Shown one piece after another: positions 38,675 through 47,290 of a stretch of 64,000 bases of DNA. The notes below the pieces were generated by a model. The model saw only the letters and a list, made by a program, of their open reading frames with translations. It did no database searches and was not told the origin of the DNA. How positions within the stretch are numbered: the first letter of the stretch is position 1; each line of letters starts with the position of its first letter. The translations under genes were made by a program, and so were the position numbers. This DNA is from Ferrimonas aestuarii (GTDB taxonomy: Bacteria; Pseudomonadota; Gammaproteobacteria; Enterobacterales; Shewanellaceae): positions 1 through 64,000 of the forward strand of contig NZ_SWCJ01000009.1 in the NCBI RefSeq assembly GCF_005116665.1, written 5' to 3'.

Positions 38675-39799
38675 TTAGATCTTATCGATCACCGCGTGCA
38701 CTGCCGCCAACACATCTTGGCCAAATTGACTGCTTCGCTCAGGTGACCAACCGTAATCTTCATCCGGTTGGAAGTTGTGATCCTTAAATGGCATCTCAAC
38801 GGTGTAAGACAGGCAGTTAAATTGCTCCGCCACCCAATTTGAACCCACGGTCAGATTGGCTTTACCTGGCTCATCTTTGTCGTAGCCATATTCATCCTGA
38901 AACTCAGGGGTGATGGTGGACAGCGCCTGTTTGAACGCCTCTTCCAACTCCTTACGACACGCGTCGTAGGAGGGAGTGCCTTCACTGCCAGCAACGAAGT
39001 TATAAGGGATGGCCTCATCCCCATGGATATCAAGGAACATATCTACCCCGGTGGCCAGCATCTGCTCACGCACGAGGTAAACCTCTGGGCTGCGCTCCAT
39101 CGATGGCGTTTGCCACTCACGGTTTAAGTTAACACCAATGGCGTTGGTACGCAGATGACCGCGAATGGAACCGTCAGGGTTCATATTAGGCACCACATAG
39201 AACACGCTGTTACCCAACAAGGCGCGGCCTACGGTGTCGTTGTCATCCAACAGGCGGCTGAGTAAGCCTTCGACAAACCACTCGGCCATGGACTCCCCTG
39301 GGTGCTGGCGAGCAATGATCCACACCAGGTTTTTGCCCGGTTCTGGGGTGCCAATTTGCAGCAAGCTCACGTCATTGCCATCGTGGGTATAGCCCAGTGT
39401 TTTCAGCTCACACAGAGGGTGAGACTGGGCTTGCGCCAACAGCTGACGGTGACGTTCAATGCCATAAGGCGCAAAGTAAGCGAAATGGATGCTACCGGCT
39501 TCAGGCTCAATCTCGAACGTGAGGGTATCGCCATCAAATGAAGCGGGAATGCGGAACCACTGCTGGTTATCGTAGGAGGCAACCACGTTGTAGTCTTGCC
39601 AGCCTTCCGGATACGCCGATTTGGCAAGATTAACAATTTCAATTTTATGGTATTGGCCCACTTGGGTTTCTAAGCGGAAATGAAACCACTGATAAAACTC
39701 CGACAAGTTGTCGTTGGGAATGCTGAGCTTAATCTGATCCGGATGCTCTGCTTGAACAACGTTAATGCTGCCGCTATCAAAGTTGCTGAATATCTTCAT
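38675..39799 (-). CDS. M14-family zinc carboxypeptidase, cytosolic type
   Basis: Metallocarboxypeptidase of about 374 aa with no signal peptide. An N-terminal beta domain (about 1-125) precedes the M14 catalytic domain. Zinc ligands are in RQHPGESMAEWFVEG (His and Glu) and FLDIHGDEAIPYN (His); VVPNMNPDGSIRGHLRTNA and the GVNLNREW segment contain the substrate Asn-Arg pair; the catalytic Glu is likely in YTVEMPFKD. This layout matches the M14_6 / cytosolic carboxypeptidase-like bacterial group. The ATG at 39799 has AGGA eight bases upstream; the earlier ATG at 39844 would add 15 unlikely residues. Substrate unknown. Confidence 0.88.
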   Translation of the reverse strand: MKIFSNFDSGSINVVQAEHPDQIKLSIPNDNLSEFYQWFHFRLETQVGQYHKIEIVNLAKSAYPEGWQDYNVVASYDNQQWFRIPASFDGDTLTFEIEPEAGSIHFAYFAPYGIERHRQLLAQAQSHPLCELKTLGYTHDGNDVSLLQIGTPEPGKNLVWIIARQHPGESMAEWFVEGLLSRLLDDNDTVGRALLGNSVFYVVPNMNPDGSIRGHLRTNAIGVNLNREWQTPSMERSPEVYLVREQMLATGVDMFLDIHGDEAIPYNFVAGSEGTPSYDACRKELEEAFKQALSTITPEFQDEYGYDKDEPGKANLTVGSNWVAEQFNCLSYTVEMPFKDHNFQPDEDYGWSPERSSQFGQDVLAAVHAVIDKI

Positions 39800-39989
39800 T
39801 CCTAGTTTCCTGAGTCCATTGTGACGACCGCCGTAGCCTAGCACACCTTTTTCGACAAATCTTATTCAATTCCCCTAGATAGGTAACCTTTATTGCTTGT
39901 TTTATCGCCCAAAAATCGGTAGGTATCCGAGGATAACCCGACCAGATTATGGCAAACGCAGGGGCTACTTCTCGGTGCGCTGTCGCAAT

Positions 39990-40016
39990 AAAAAAGGGGA
40001 AGCCGCCGCGTCCCCT
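39990..40016 (-). terminator. Terminator of the fatty acyl reductase gene
   Basis: On the minus strand AGGGGA and TCCCCT form a stem around a GC-rich 10-base loop, followed by six T, 20 bp past the stop codon. Confidence 0.75.
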
Positions 40017-40035
40017 ATTTACTGAGCCGATTGGC

Positions 40036-42024
40036 TTATAGATAGTTACCGGACATCAACGCCGAAAGCGCCACCTGCTCCGGAGTCGGCTTGACCTCCT
40101 CTTCCGGCAGCCCTTGAGCCGCAGCGGAATCTGGGAACATCTTATAGGTGGTACTCATCAGCAGTTCATAGAGCTTAGGCGCTAAAATGCTGGCAGCACG
40201 CATGGCACTGCCCATGCCGGTGTTAACCTCGGCGGGTTGCTCAAGTAGCGCCTCTTCGATCATCGCCACCGCCTCTTCCGGGCTCAGCGTTGGCGCAAAG
40301 TTATAGATCTTGGTGGCTTCAATCATCGGGGTCCGCACCAAAGGCATGTGCACGTTGGTAAAGCTGACGTTGTGCTCACGATACTCTGCCCCTGCTGAGC
40401 GAGACCACGCATCCAGCGCCGACTTCGATGCCACGTAGGCAGAAAACTTAGGCGCGTAACCGGCCATCACTGCGATGGTTGAGATGTTCACCACGTGTGC
40501 ACCGCCGCGCTCCACCATGCTCGGTAAGGCACGCATCGTCAGGCGCACCGGAGCAAAGTAGTTCAGCTGCATGGTGCGCTCAAAATCGTGAAAACGCTCA
40601 TAGGTTAACTTCAGAGAGCGGCGAATGGAGCGCCCGGCGTTATTCACCAGCACGTCGATGCCACCATGATCGGCAATGACGTCGTCAATCAGCTTATCAC
40701 AGGCATCCAGATCGTTAAGATCGCATGGGTAGTAAGCCACTTCCGCGCCTTTGGCGAGCAGCTCGGCTTCCACTTTGGCTAAGTTATCTTCATCACGGGC
40801 CACCAAAATCACCTTGGCACCCGCTTCCGCCACTCGATTGGCCAAAGACAAACCGATGCCGGAACTGGCTCCAGTAATCAGCACCACCTTGCCATCCACA
40901 TGCTCTTCCAGAGTTTGACTGCCCATGCGCTGAGGATCGAGGTTTCGCTCCCAAAAGTCCCACAACACGCCGGCGTAGTCTCGTAACGGCGGCACGGAGA
41001 TTTCAGTACCCGCCAACGCACGTCGTGTATTGGAATCATCAAAGCGCGTCTTAAGATCCAACAGGCCCAGTGCTTCTTTGGGGATATTCAAACTGGAAAG
41101 CGTTTGTTCAATAAGGTGCTGAACCGCAGGCAGGTTCATGATGGCCGCACGAATTGGCCCAGGGATAAACCCGGTCACGCCGGGGCTTACCCCAACAGAT
41201 AAACGGGAACCATGGGCGGCGCGGCTGAACACATCCAGCGCCTCAATCATCTTGGTACCTGGATTATCCACCAGGTGGTAACACTGACCTTGAGTGTCTT
41301 CGGTATGAATAATGTGGTCGATGGCATCGGCAACATAGTCCACCGGCACCATATTAAACTCGCCCCCTTGGATGCCGAGAGCGGGAATCCAGCTGGGAAG
41401 AATATCACGCAGCTTCTGCAATGTTTTAAACAGGTAATAGGGGCCATCAATCTTATCGATCTCACCGGTTTTCGAGTGGCCAACCACCATGGAAGGTCTA
41501 AAAATACGGTAAGGGAGTTCCGTTTGCTGGCGAACTAATGCCTCGGAATCGTGTTTGGTACGTAAATAGGGGTTGATATCAAGGCCTTCAGCCTGTTCGA
41601 ACATTTGTTCATTAAACACGCCTGGATATAAGCCAGCAACGGCGATTGAGCTTAAATGGTTAAAACACTTAGCCCCGAGCACTTTTGCTAATTCCAACGC
41701 CTGACGAGTTCCCTCTACATTAATATCGCCATTGGATTTAGCGTTGGCGGTAATATCGTAAATCGCCGCACTGTGAATAAATTCATCCACTCGGTTGTAT
41801 AACTTATCTTGATCTGCAGCACTGAGCCCGAGCATCGGTGCGGTAAGGTCACCTTTTACTAAGGTAAACCGGTCGGCATCGACTCTTAACAGCTCACACA
41901 ACGCGCCAATCTTGGCTTCTGAGCCCTCCCGCACTAAGACAAAAATATCGCCTTCCCGCTGCGCTAAATTGGCCAGCAAATATTTCCCAATAAAACCGGT
42001 ACCACCTGTAATAAATACACCCAT
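40036..42024 (-). CDS. Two-domain SDR, probable alcohol-forming fatty acyl reductase
   Basis: Fusion of two short-chain dehydrogenase domains in 662 aa. The N-terminal extended SDR (1-370) has FITGGTGFIGK and a Ser-Tyr-Lys set (Ser125/126, Tyr153, Lys157 in PYLRTK). The C-terminal classical SDR (375-660) has TGASSGIG (384-391), NNAG (461-464), Ser515 and Tyr530/Lys534. From memory, length and runs such as DGPYYLFK, NMVPVDYV, NNAGRSIRRSL and FHDFERTMQLNYF closely match the Marinobacter acyl reductase Maqu_2220, which reduces fatty acyl-CoA or aldehyde to alcohol. The product here is therefore inferred as a fatty alcohol. It is divergent from an MltR-type regulator across a perfect palindrome. 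A related multi-function SDR with other substrates is possible. Confidence 0.8.
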   Translation of the reverse strand: MGVFITGGTGFIGKYLLANLAQREGDIFVLVREGSEAKIGALCELLRVDADRFTLVKGDLTAPMLGLSAADQDKLYNRVDEFIHSAAIYDITANAKSNGDINVEGTRQALELAKVLGAKCFNHLSSIAVAGLYPGVFNEQMFEQAEGLDINPYLRTKHDSEALVRQQTELPYRIFRPSMVVGHSKTGEIDKIDGPYYLFKTLQKLRDILPSWIPALGIQGGEFNMVPVDYVADAIDHIIHTEDTQGQCYHLVDNPGTKMIEALDVFSRAAHGSRLSVGVSPGVTGFIPGPIRAAIMNLPAVQHLIEQTLSSLNIPKEALGLLDLKTRFDDSNTRRALAGTEISVPPLRDYAGVLWDFWERNLDPQRMGSQTLEEHVDGKVVLITGASSGIGLSLANRVAEAGAKVILVARDEDNLAKVEAELLAKGAEVAYYPCDLNDLDACDKLIDDVIADHGGIDVLVNNAGRSIRRSLKLTYERFHDFERTMQLNYFAPVRLTMRALPSMVERGGAHVVNISTIAVMAGYAPKFSAYVASKSALDAWSRSAGAEYREHNVSFTNVHMPLVRTPMIEATKIYNFAPTLSPEEAVAMIEEALLEQPAEVNTGMGSAMRAASILAPKLYELLMSTTYKMFPDSAAAQGLPEEEVKPTPEQVALSALMSGNYL

Positions 42025-42091
42025 GTATTCGACCTCTTCTATCCATAGACCATCGACTTTACTAATAATGGGAAGATGTTATGTTGGCTTC

Positions 42092-42110
42092 TATTACCTG
42101 AAAGGTAATA
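42092..42110. promoter_or_regulatory. Perfect 19-bp palindromic operator
   Basis: TATTACCTGAAAGGTAATA has two exact 8-bp arms around GAA. It lies 67 bp from the acyl reductase start and 49 bp from the regulator start, the usual place for an operator shared by a regulator and its divergent target. Confidence 0.7.
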
Positions 42111-42159
42111 TTTACTCAGTTTTGCTCTATCGTGAGACATCAAAGCATAAAAGGAAGTA

Positions 42160-43011
42160 ATGATGGAGAAAGTCGCACTGAAAATATCTCAAGGTGCCTT
42201 CGGTAGATTACTTCGTTTCTGGCGTAAAACTCGTGGACTTAGCCAGGAAGCCTTAGCCTACAAAATTGATACGAGTCTGAGGCATTTTAGTTTTTTGGAA
42301 ACGGGCAAATCACTGCCCAGTGCGGATCTCATCGAGCGTGTCGCGCAGGAACTCAGTCTTAACATTCGGGAGACCAATAACCTCCTCGCCGCCGCAGGCT
42401 ATGCCGCCAGAAGCTTTGAACTTCGTCCAAACTCACCCGAGCACCAATGGCTCACCCAATCCTTAATTGCCACCCTTAAGGGGCTTGATCCCTACCCCAC
42501 CATGATCATCGACCAATGCGGTAACGCCAAGATGATCAATCGTGCCTTTGTGGCCATGGTTCACCACTACGCGCCGCTGGTGGCCGATGCCGAATCATTC
42601 AATATGATTGACCTTATCTTCACTGATCGCGGCTTTAAGCCATTTCTCATCGGCTGGGAAGACACCATCTGCGCTCTGGTACTGACGCTCCAACAAGATG
42701 TGCTGATGTACCAAGACCCCTGCTCCATCAAATTGCTCCAACGAATCTTAAAAGAGCCCTCCCTCCCCAAAGACTGGCGCAAACGCGGCTCCAAGCAGAT
42801 GAACGTCACCGGCTTTGTCACCACGACCCAGTTTCCCGGAAAGGAGATCGAGCAGCAGATGCACGTGGTGCACACCGTCGGCGCCACCAGTTTTGTCTCT
42901 GAACCGAAGCTAATGATCTACACCATCTACCCAAAGGACTTCAGCGCAGGCAGACGTTGGCAAGCCTATCTGGATCAGTTTGACGGCAATCATCATCTAT
43001 TGCCCTACTGA
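42160..43011 (+). CDS. XRE-family regulator with MmyB-like ligand-binding domain (MltR type)
   Basis: Transcription regulator of 283 aa. A helix-turn-helix domain is at about residues 10-68 (FGRLLRFWRKTRGLSQEALAY...SLRHFSFLETGKSLPSADLIERV). The remaining 190 residues match the MmyB-like (MLTR) ligand-binding domain: PYPTMIIDQCGNAKMINRAF, a PAS-like fold seen in a Chloroflexus homologue with a bound fatty acid, as I recall. Such genes often sit divergent to SDR genes, as here. It probably senses an acyl or alcohol ligand and controls the neighbouring reductase. Tandem ATGs follow AAGGAAG; the second, at 42163, has the better spacing. Confidence 0.87.
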   Translation: MMEKVALKISQGAFGRLLRFWRKTRGLSQEALAYKIDTSLRHFSFLETGKSLPSADLIERVAQELSLNIRETNNLLAAAGYAARSFELRPNSPEHQWLTQSLIATLKGLDPYPTMIIDQCGNAKMINRAFVAMVHHYAPLVADAESFNMIDLIFTDRGFKPFLIGWEDTICALVLTLQQDVLMYQDPCSIKLLQRILKEPSLPKDWRKRGSKQMNVTGFVTTTQFPGKEIEQQMHVVHTVGATSFVSEPKLMIYTIYPKDFSAGRRWQAYLDQFDGNHHLLPY

Positions 43012-43252
43012 GATCTCCGTTTGTCTGGGGCGATGCTTTTTAACGGGCACCTAAACGGTCTCTCGGATTCACCCAAACCACACTTACTAGGGAATTTAAA
43101 ACTGGACCACACCACCTACGTTATGACTGAAAGCACAGAAGGCCATCCCCTTAAAGCTTGAATAAGCTCAAGGATTCGGGAACTTTCCCAAGATACTGAG
43201 GTTTAATACAGGTATCGTAGTCTGACTCCACGCTTGAGCAACACTTATCCTT

Positions 43253-44113
43253 ATGAACCTATGTCTCACCCACTTTTGTCGCTTGGCGCTGTTATCGTCA
43301 CTCCTGTTGAGCTTGACCGGTTGCCCCAGTGCGCCAGAAAAGCCCAGAGTCTTTGCAGGCACGGTGGACGCCTCTTCAGAGCCATTAAGCGTTAAAGAGT
43401 CATTGACCGTAATATCCTGGAATGCCCATAAACCGATGATCAATGACGAGTGGTATCAACAGCTTAAGCGAGTGAAAAAGCAGTTCCAGCCGCAAATCGC
43501 CGCTCTGCAAGAGATGCAGCATTTAGCGGGGTTTCCGTGGCAGGTGCCCGGCTATCACTGGCAGTTTGGTGCCAATTTGGATTACGGCCAGAGCAGTTAT
43601 GCCGGGCTAATGACCCTGACGCGAAACCCGGTTTCCAGTAATCAGTTGCTACTTTCTACCGAGACCGAACCCGTTACCGGCACCCCAAAGGCGGGACTAA
43701 TCAGCATGATTCCACTGGATAATCATCAGGAGCTGTTGGTTCTCAATGTGCATGCCATCAACTTTGTGCGCGACAGCCACTACCAAACTCAGCTGACCCA
43801 GTGGCGACAAGCACTTGAACACCATCAAGGGCCAATGCTGATCTTAGGCGACTTCAATACTTGGTCACAAAGCCGGCTGACACAGCTACAAGCATTGACT
43901 GACGATTTAGGTCTTTCGCCCGTTACCTTTGACGATGCACAGGAGCTGACTCAATTTATGGGCTCGGCTCTGGATCACATCTTCTACAGCTGCCAATTGC
44001 ACCTCGACTCTGCACAGGTGCTCGAAAAACTGGACAGTTCGGATCATCTGCCACTGCTGGCCAGTTTCCACTGGCAGCAGTGCGATGACAAACCCGAGGG
44101 TGACCTGCAATAA
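43253..44113 (+). CDS. Endonuclease/exonuclease/phosphatase-fold lipoprotein
   Basis: Envelope lipoprotein of 286 aa (lipobox LSLTGC at about 20-25) with an EEP-fold catalytic domain. Catalytic motifs are complete: VISWNAHKP, ALQEMQ with the metal-binding Glu, NVHAINF, GDFNTWS, DHIFYSC and SSDHLPLLA with the final Asp-His. The fold serves DNases, phosphodiesterases and sphingomyelinases, so the substrate is open. It is 62 bp upstream of a cardiolipin synthase on the same strand. In E. coli the EEP protein YbhP is likewise next to cardiolipin synthase ClsB, which hints at phospholipid head-group work. Confidence 0.85.
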   Translation: MNLCLTHFCRLALLSSLLLSLTGCPSAPEKPRVFAGTVDASSEPLSVKESLTVISWNAHKPMINDEWYQQLKRVKKQFQPQIAALQEMQHLAGFPWQVPGYHWQFGANLDYGQSSYAGLMTLTRNPVSSNQLLLSTETEPVTGTPKAGLISMIPLDNHQELLVLNVHAINFVRDSHYQTQLTQWRQALEHHQGPMLILGDFNTWSQSRLTQLQALTDDLGLSPVTFDDAQELTQFMGSALDHIFYSCQLHLDSAQVLEKLDSSDHLPLLASFHWQQCDDKPEGDLQ

Positions 44114-44175
44114 CTAGCTGAATAAGTAAGGCTTTGCGAGTATATTGAATCTAGGTTAATTCAATTTCGTCACCT

Positions 44176-45627
44176 ATGACCGCATTTTATCATTGGCTCA
44201 CTCTGGCGCTGGTTGGTTTCTACTGGGTAATCGTCGCCGCCGTTTCCCTGCGCATCGTGCTCAAGCGACGCCCCTTTGGCGTGTCGCTGGCTTGGCTACT
44301 GCTTATCTACATTATCCCTCTGTTTGGGGTGATCGTGTATCTGCTGTTCGGTGAGATCAACATCGGCCGCAACCGTCGAAAACGCGTCAAGGTGATGACT
44401 CCGCAGTTTCGCCAGTGGTACCAACAGCTGTCCAGTTCAGGCTCACCATTAGGTCCCCTCGCCCGGCCAATTCACGAACTCAGCATCCGAAGGCTTGGTA
44501 TCCCCGCCCTTTGTGGTAACTCCATGGAGCTGTTGGAAAACTGCCAAGGCATTCTAAAACGTCTGATCCGCGACATCGAACAGGCCAAAGATCAGATTCA
44601 TTTAGAGTTCTATATTTGGCACCCCGGAGGGCTTGCCGATGAAGTTGCCGAGGCCCTAATCGATGCTCAAGCGCGAGGGGTTCAGGTACGCGTTCTACTC
44701 GACGGTGCCGGCAGCCGCGACTTTTTTGCCAGCAACTGGCCAGCCAAATTCAACGACGCCGACATCGAACTGGTAAAAGCACTGGGCGTAAACCCATTGC
44801 GGATGTTTTTACGGCGAATGGATCTGCGCCAGCATCGCAAGATCATCGTCATTGATCAAAAAGTGGCTTACACCGGCTCGATGAATCTAGTGGACAGTCG
44901 CCACTTTAAGCAAAGCTCCGGTGTTGGCGAATGGATCGATGTAATGGTCAGAATGACTGGCCCCGCGGTGTGGCCGTTATACGCACAGCAGTGCTGGGAC
45001 TGGCAATATGAAACCGGTGACTCATTGCTAAAAGAGGTAACTCCCCTGCCAGAGGATCTGGGAGCCAGTTGCGATAATGGCCACTCGGTGCAGGTGATCC
45101 CATCCGGCCAAGGACTGCCAGAAAACTTAATACAGCAAGTGCTGCTGTCGAACATCTATCACGCGCGCAAGAGCATCATACTGACCTCTCCCTACTTCGT
45201 GCCCAGTGAACAACTGGTGGACGCACTGTGCACCGCGGCGCAAAGCGGGGTTGATGTCAAAGTGGTGGTACCGGATAAAAATGACTCCTTTATGGCGGAG
45301 TGGGCCAGCCGCGCGTTTTTTGCTGAACTATTACGCTCTGGGGTGAAGTTGTATCGATTTAGCGGTGGCTTGCTGCACACCAAGTCGCTACTGATAGACG
45401 ACGCTCACTGCATCATAGGTACGGTTAACTTGGATATTCGAAGCCTGCTGCTGAACTCGGAAGTGTCATTGGCCATCGATGAACCCGAATTTTGCCAGCG
45501 CTTGCAGCAGCTACTCGATGGCTATTTACAACAGTCTCATCAGCTTGATGGCGTCCGCTGGAAGCAGCGACCAGTTTGGCAAAAATTAATAGAGCAGTTT
45601 TTCTATACGTTTGCGCCGCTGCTGTAG
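44176..45627 (+). CDS. cls: Cardiolipin synthase (ClsA type)
   Basis: Condenses two phosphatidylglycerols into cardiolipin in the inner membrane. The 483-aa length matches E. coli ClsA (486). Two N-terminal helices (about 5-28 and 38-58) precede two phospholipase D motifs: His220-x-Lys in QHRKIIVIDQKVAYTGSMN and His401-x-Lys in HTKSLLIDDAHCIIGTVNLD. Both HKD sites are intact. It follows the EEP lipoprotein gene by 62 bp, suggesting one transcript, and is convergent with a small hypothetical gene 13 bp away. No clear terminator is seen. Confidence 0.95.
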   Translation: MTAFYHWLTLALVGFYWVIVAAVSLRIVLKRRPFGVSLAWLLLIYIIPLFGVIVYLLFGEINIGRNRRKRVKVMTPQFRQWYQQLSSSGSPLGPLARPIHELSIRRLGIPALCGNSMELLENCQGILKRLIRDIEQAKDQIHLEFYIWHPGGLADEVAEALIDAQARGVQVRVLLDGAGSRDFFASNWPAKFNDADIELVKALGVNPLRMFLRRMDLRQHRKIIVIDQKVAYTGSMNLVDSRHFKQSSGVGEWIDVMVRMTGPAVWPLYAQQCWDWQYETGDSLLKEVTPLPEDLGASCDNGHSVQVIPSGQGLPENLIQQVLLSNIYHARKSIILTSPYFVPSEQLVDALCTAAQSGVDVKVVVPDKNDSFMAEWASRAFFAELLRSGVKLYRFSGGLLHTKSLLIDDAHCIIGTVNLDIRSLLLNSEVSLAIDEPEFCQRLQQLLDGYLQQSHQLDGVRWKQRPVWQKLIEQFFYTFAPLL

Positions 45628-45640
45628 TTACCATCGGGAG

Positions 45641-46009
45641 TTACTGCAGCTCAATGCTCGCTTGGATCATGGCATTGAGCACCACTAGGTTGGCAACGCA
45701 GTGATCAAGATCGGCCGGCTGCTCCAGCACCGCCGCACAAATTAGATGCTCAAGTTGCCAATCGATCAGCAGGCTGGGACAGCGGTTTCTCAGCGCCACC
45801 ATCTGAATCTCATCACCGCTCCAGGGGCGGCTTAACTCGATGTGGCCGACATTTTGCGACTCATCCCAATGCAGGCCCAACTGCACCGCAGGGCCACTAG
45901 GTGGTTGAACCACCATGGCATCATCACCAAAATCACCAAGAAAAGACCAACCGTGTTGATCGAGCACTTGGGTTACTTCTGTTTTTTCTAGCGCATCCAT
46001 GACGCCCAT
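45641..46009 (-). CDS. Small acidic hypothetical protein
   Basis: I do not recognise this 122-aa protein. It is acidic and soluble, with no signal peptide or membrane helix. The first half looks beta-rich (GWSFLGDFGDDAMVVQPPSGPAV, LGLHWDESQNVGHIELSRPW); the second half is helical with several Leu and Cys residues. An alternative ATG three codons in is equally possible. It is divergent from a LysR regulator with a palindrome between them, so it may be a target of that regulator. Confidence 0.6.
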   Translation of the reverse strand: MGVMDALEKTEVTQVLDQHGWSFLGDFGDDAMVVQPPSGPAVQLGLHWDESQNVGHIELSRPWSGDEIQMVALRNRCPSLLIDWQLEHLICAAVLEQPADLDHCVANLVVLNAMIQASIELQ

Positions 46010-46206
46010 CCACTCTGTTCCATCAGATCGTTCTAAGCCATCAGACCCAGAAAGATCGAGTTATCTTTCACAGAACTCCCGCATCCTTGCGGTACTGCAC
46101 TGATTGGCAGTAAACCTCAGTCGATAGCAAGCTGCAAGTATTGGGCTCTATATGATGCAGTGCCCTTCATCCCCGCCGAAAATCGCGCTAGTGGAACGTT
46201 CAACGG

Positions 46207-46241
46207 TAAGTTCACTCTACGATCGTATCATCGTGAACTTA
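46207..46241. promoter_or_regulatory. Palindromic site in the divergent LysR promoter region
   Basis: TAAGTTCAC (46207-46215) and GTGAACTTA (46233-46241) are exact reverse complements separated by 17 bp, which themselves contain the palindrome ACGATCGT. It lies 63 bp before the LysR gene and about 200 bp from the divergent small gene, where a LysR autoregulatory site would be expected. Confidence 0.45.
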
Positions 46242-46303
46242 GGCAGTGAATAGATGTAAGTTATCATTTATGATGGGTTTAATTACATAAAGTTATTTTT
46301 TAT

Positions 46304-47197
46304 ATGGTTAATCTGACTTGGCTACAGACCTACGTCACCTTAGTGGAGACCGGTCACTTTACTCAAACCGCAAACAAGTTGGCGATGACTCAGCCGGGTG
46401 TGAGCCAACACGTGCGCAAACTGGAACAACACTATAAGCAGCCACTGCTAAACCGCATCGGCAAAGGCTTTGAGTTGACTCAAGCTGGGCATCGGGTCTA
46501 CCAGCAGGCGCAGCGTACTCTGGGTGAGCTAGCCGGCCTTGAGCAGCAACTGTCCACAGACGACCCCTTCAACGGACCGGTGCGCATCGCCAGCCCAGGC
46601 AGTTTGGGGCTGGAGCTGTACCCGCTATTGCTTAATTTGCAGAGTAAGCACCCTAAGCTCAGCATCGAATACAGCTTTGCCCCCAATACCGGTGTTGAAC
46701 GAGATCTGGTGGCGAGAAAATTGGACTTAGGCTTGGTTACTCGCCTTGGTGAGCGGCCGGATCTGGCCTATCAACCCTTTGGTGAAGAGGCGCTGTGTTT
46801 GGTTACCCCCGCAACCGTTCCCGAACCCACTTGGGATAGCTTAATGACGCTGGGTTACATTGATCATCCCGATGGCCCCCATCAAGCCAACCTTTTACTG
46901 GGCGCCAATTACCCTGAATACCAGCAGCTCAGCCAATTTATCAAGCGTGGGTTTTGTAACCACATCAGTCTGATTCTTGAGCCTGTCGCCCAAGGGCTTG
47001 GATTCGCGGTATTGCCTAAATTCGCGGTGTCCAGTTTTGCCAAGCAAGAAGCCATTCGCGTGCACGGGCTCCCCAACCCCATTGCTGAGCCCATCTATCT
47101 TGCTCAACGGCGTCACCAAGCCCTACCCACACGATTGCAATCGATCATCAGTGAAATTGCATCGGCACTGGGTCAAATTGAAGCTAGCTCAAACTAA
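46304..47197 (+). CDS. LysR-family transcriptional regulator
   Basis: Regulator of 297 aa. The N-terminal winged helix (about 1-60) has the LysR signature LQTYVTLVETGHFTQTANKLAMTQPGVSQHVRKLEQ (positions about 6-41). A coiled linker follows, then a two-lobe periplasmic-binding-like effector domain from about residue 88. The ATG lacks a good ribosome site. It lies 93 bp upstream of a TSUP permease on the same strand and may control that gene. The effector is unknown; a sulfur compound or organic anion would fit a TSUP permease. Confidence 0.92.
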   Translation: MVNLTWLQTYVTLVETGHFTQTANKLAMTQPGVSQHVRKLEQHYKQPLLNRIGKGFELTQAGHRVYQQAQRTLGELAGLEQQLSTDDPFNGPVRIASPGSLGLELYPLLLNLQSKHPKLSIEYSFAPNTGVERDLVARKLDLGLVTRLGERPDLAYQPFGEEALCLVTPATVPEPTWDSLMTLGYIDHPDGPHQANLLLGANYPEYQQLSQFIKRGFCNHISLILEPVAQGLGFAVLPKFAVSSFAKQEAIRVHGLPNPIAEPIYLAQRRHQALPTRLQSIISEIASALGQIEASSN

Positions 47198-47290
47198 ATC
47201 GCAAAAGAGTGGGATATCCTGCTCGGTTTCTGGATAAATGCAGTTCAACCTGCTAGCATCGCGCGCCTGAATTTTCTATAGGGCTCAACG

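Noticed and set aside
43168..43443. 91-codon frame on the minus strand
   Set aside because: It overlaps the signal peptide of the EEP lipoprotein gene and resembles no protein family.
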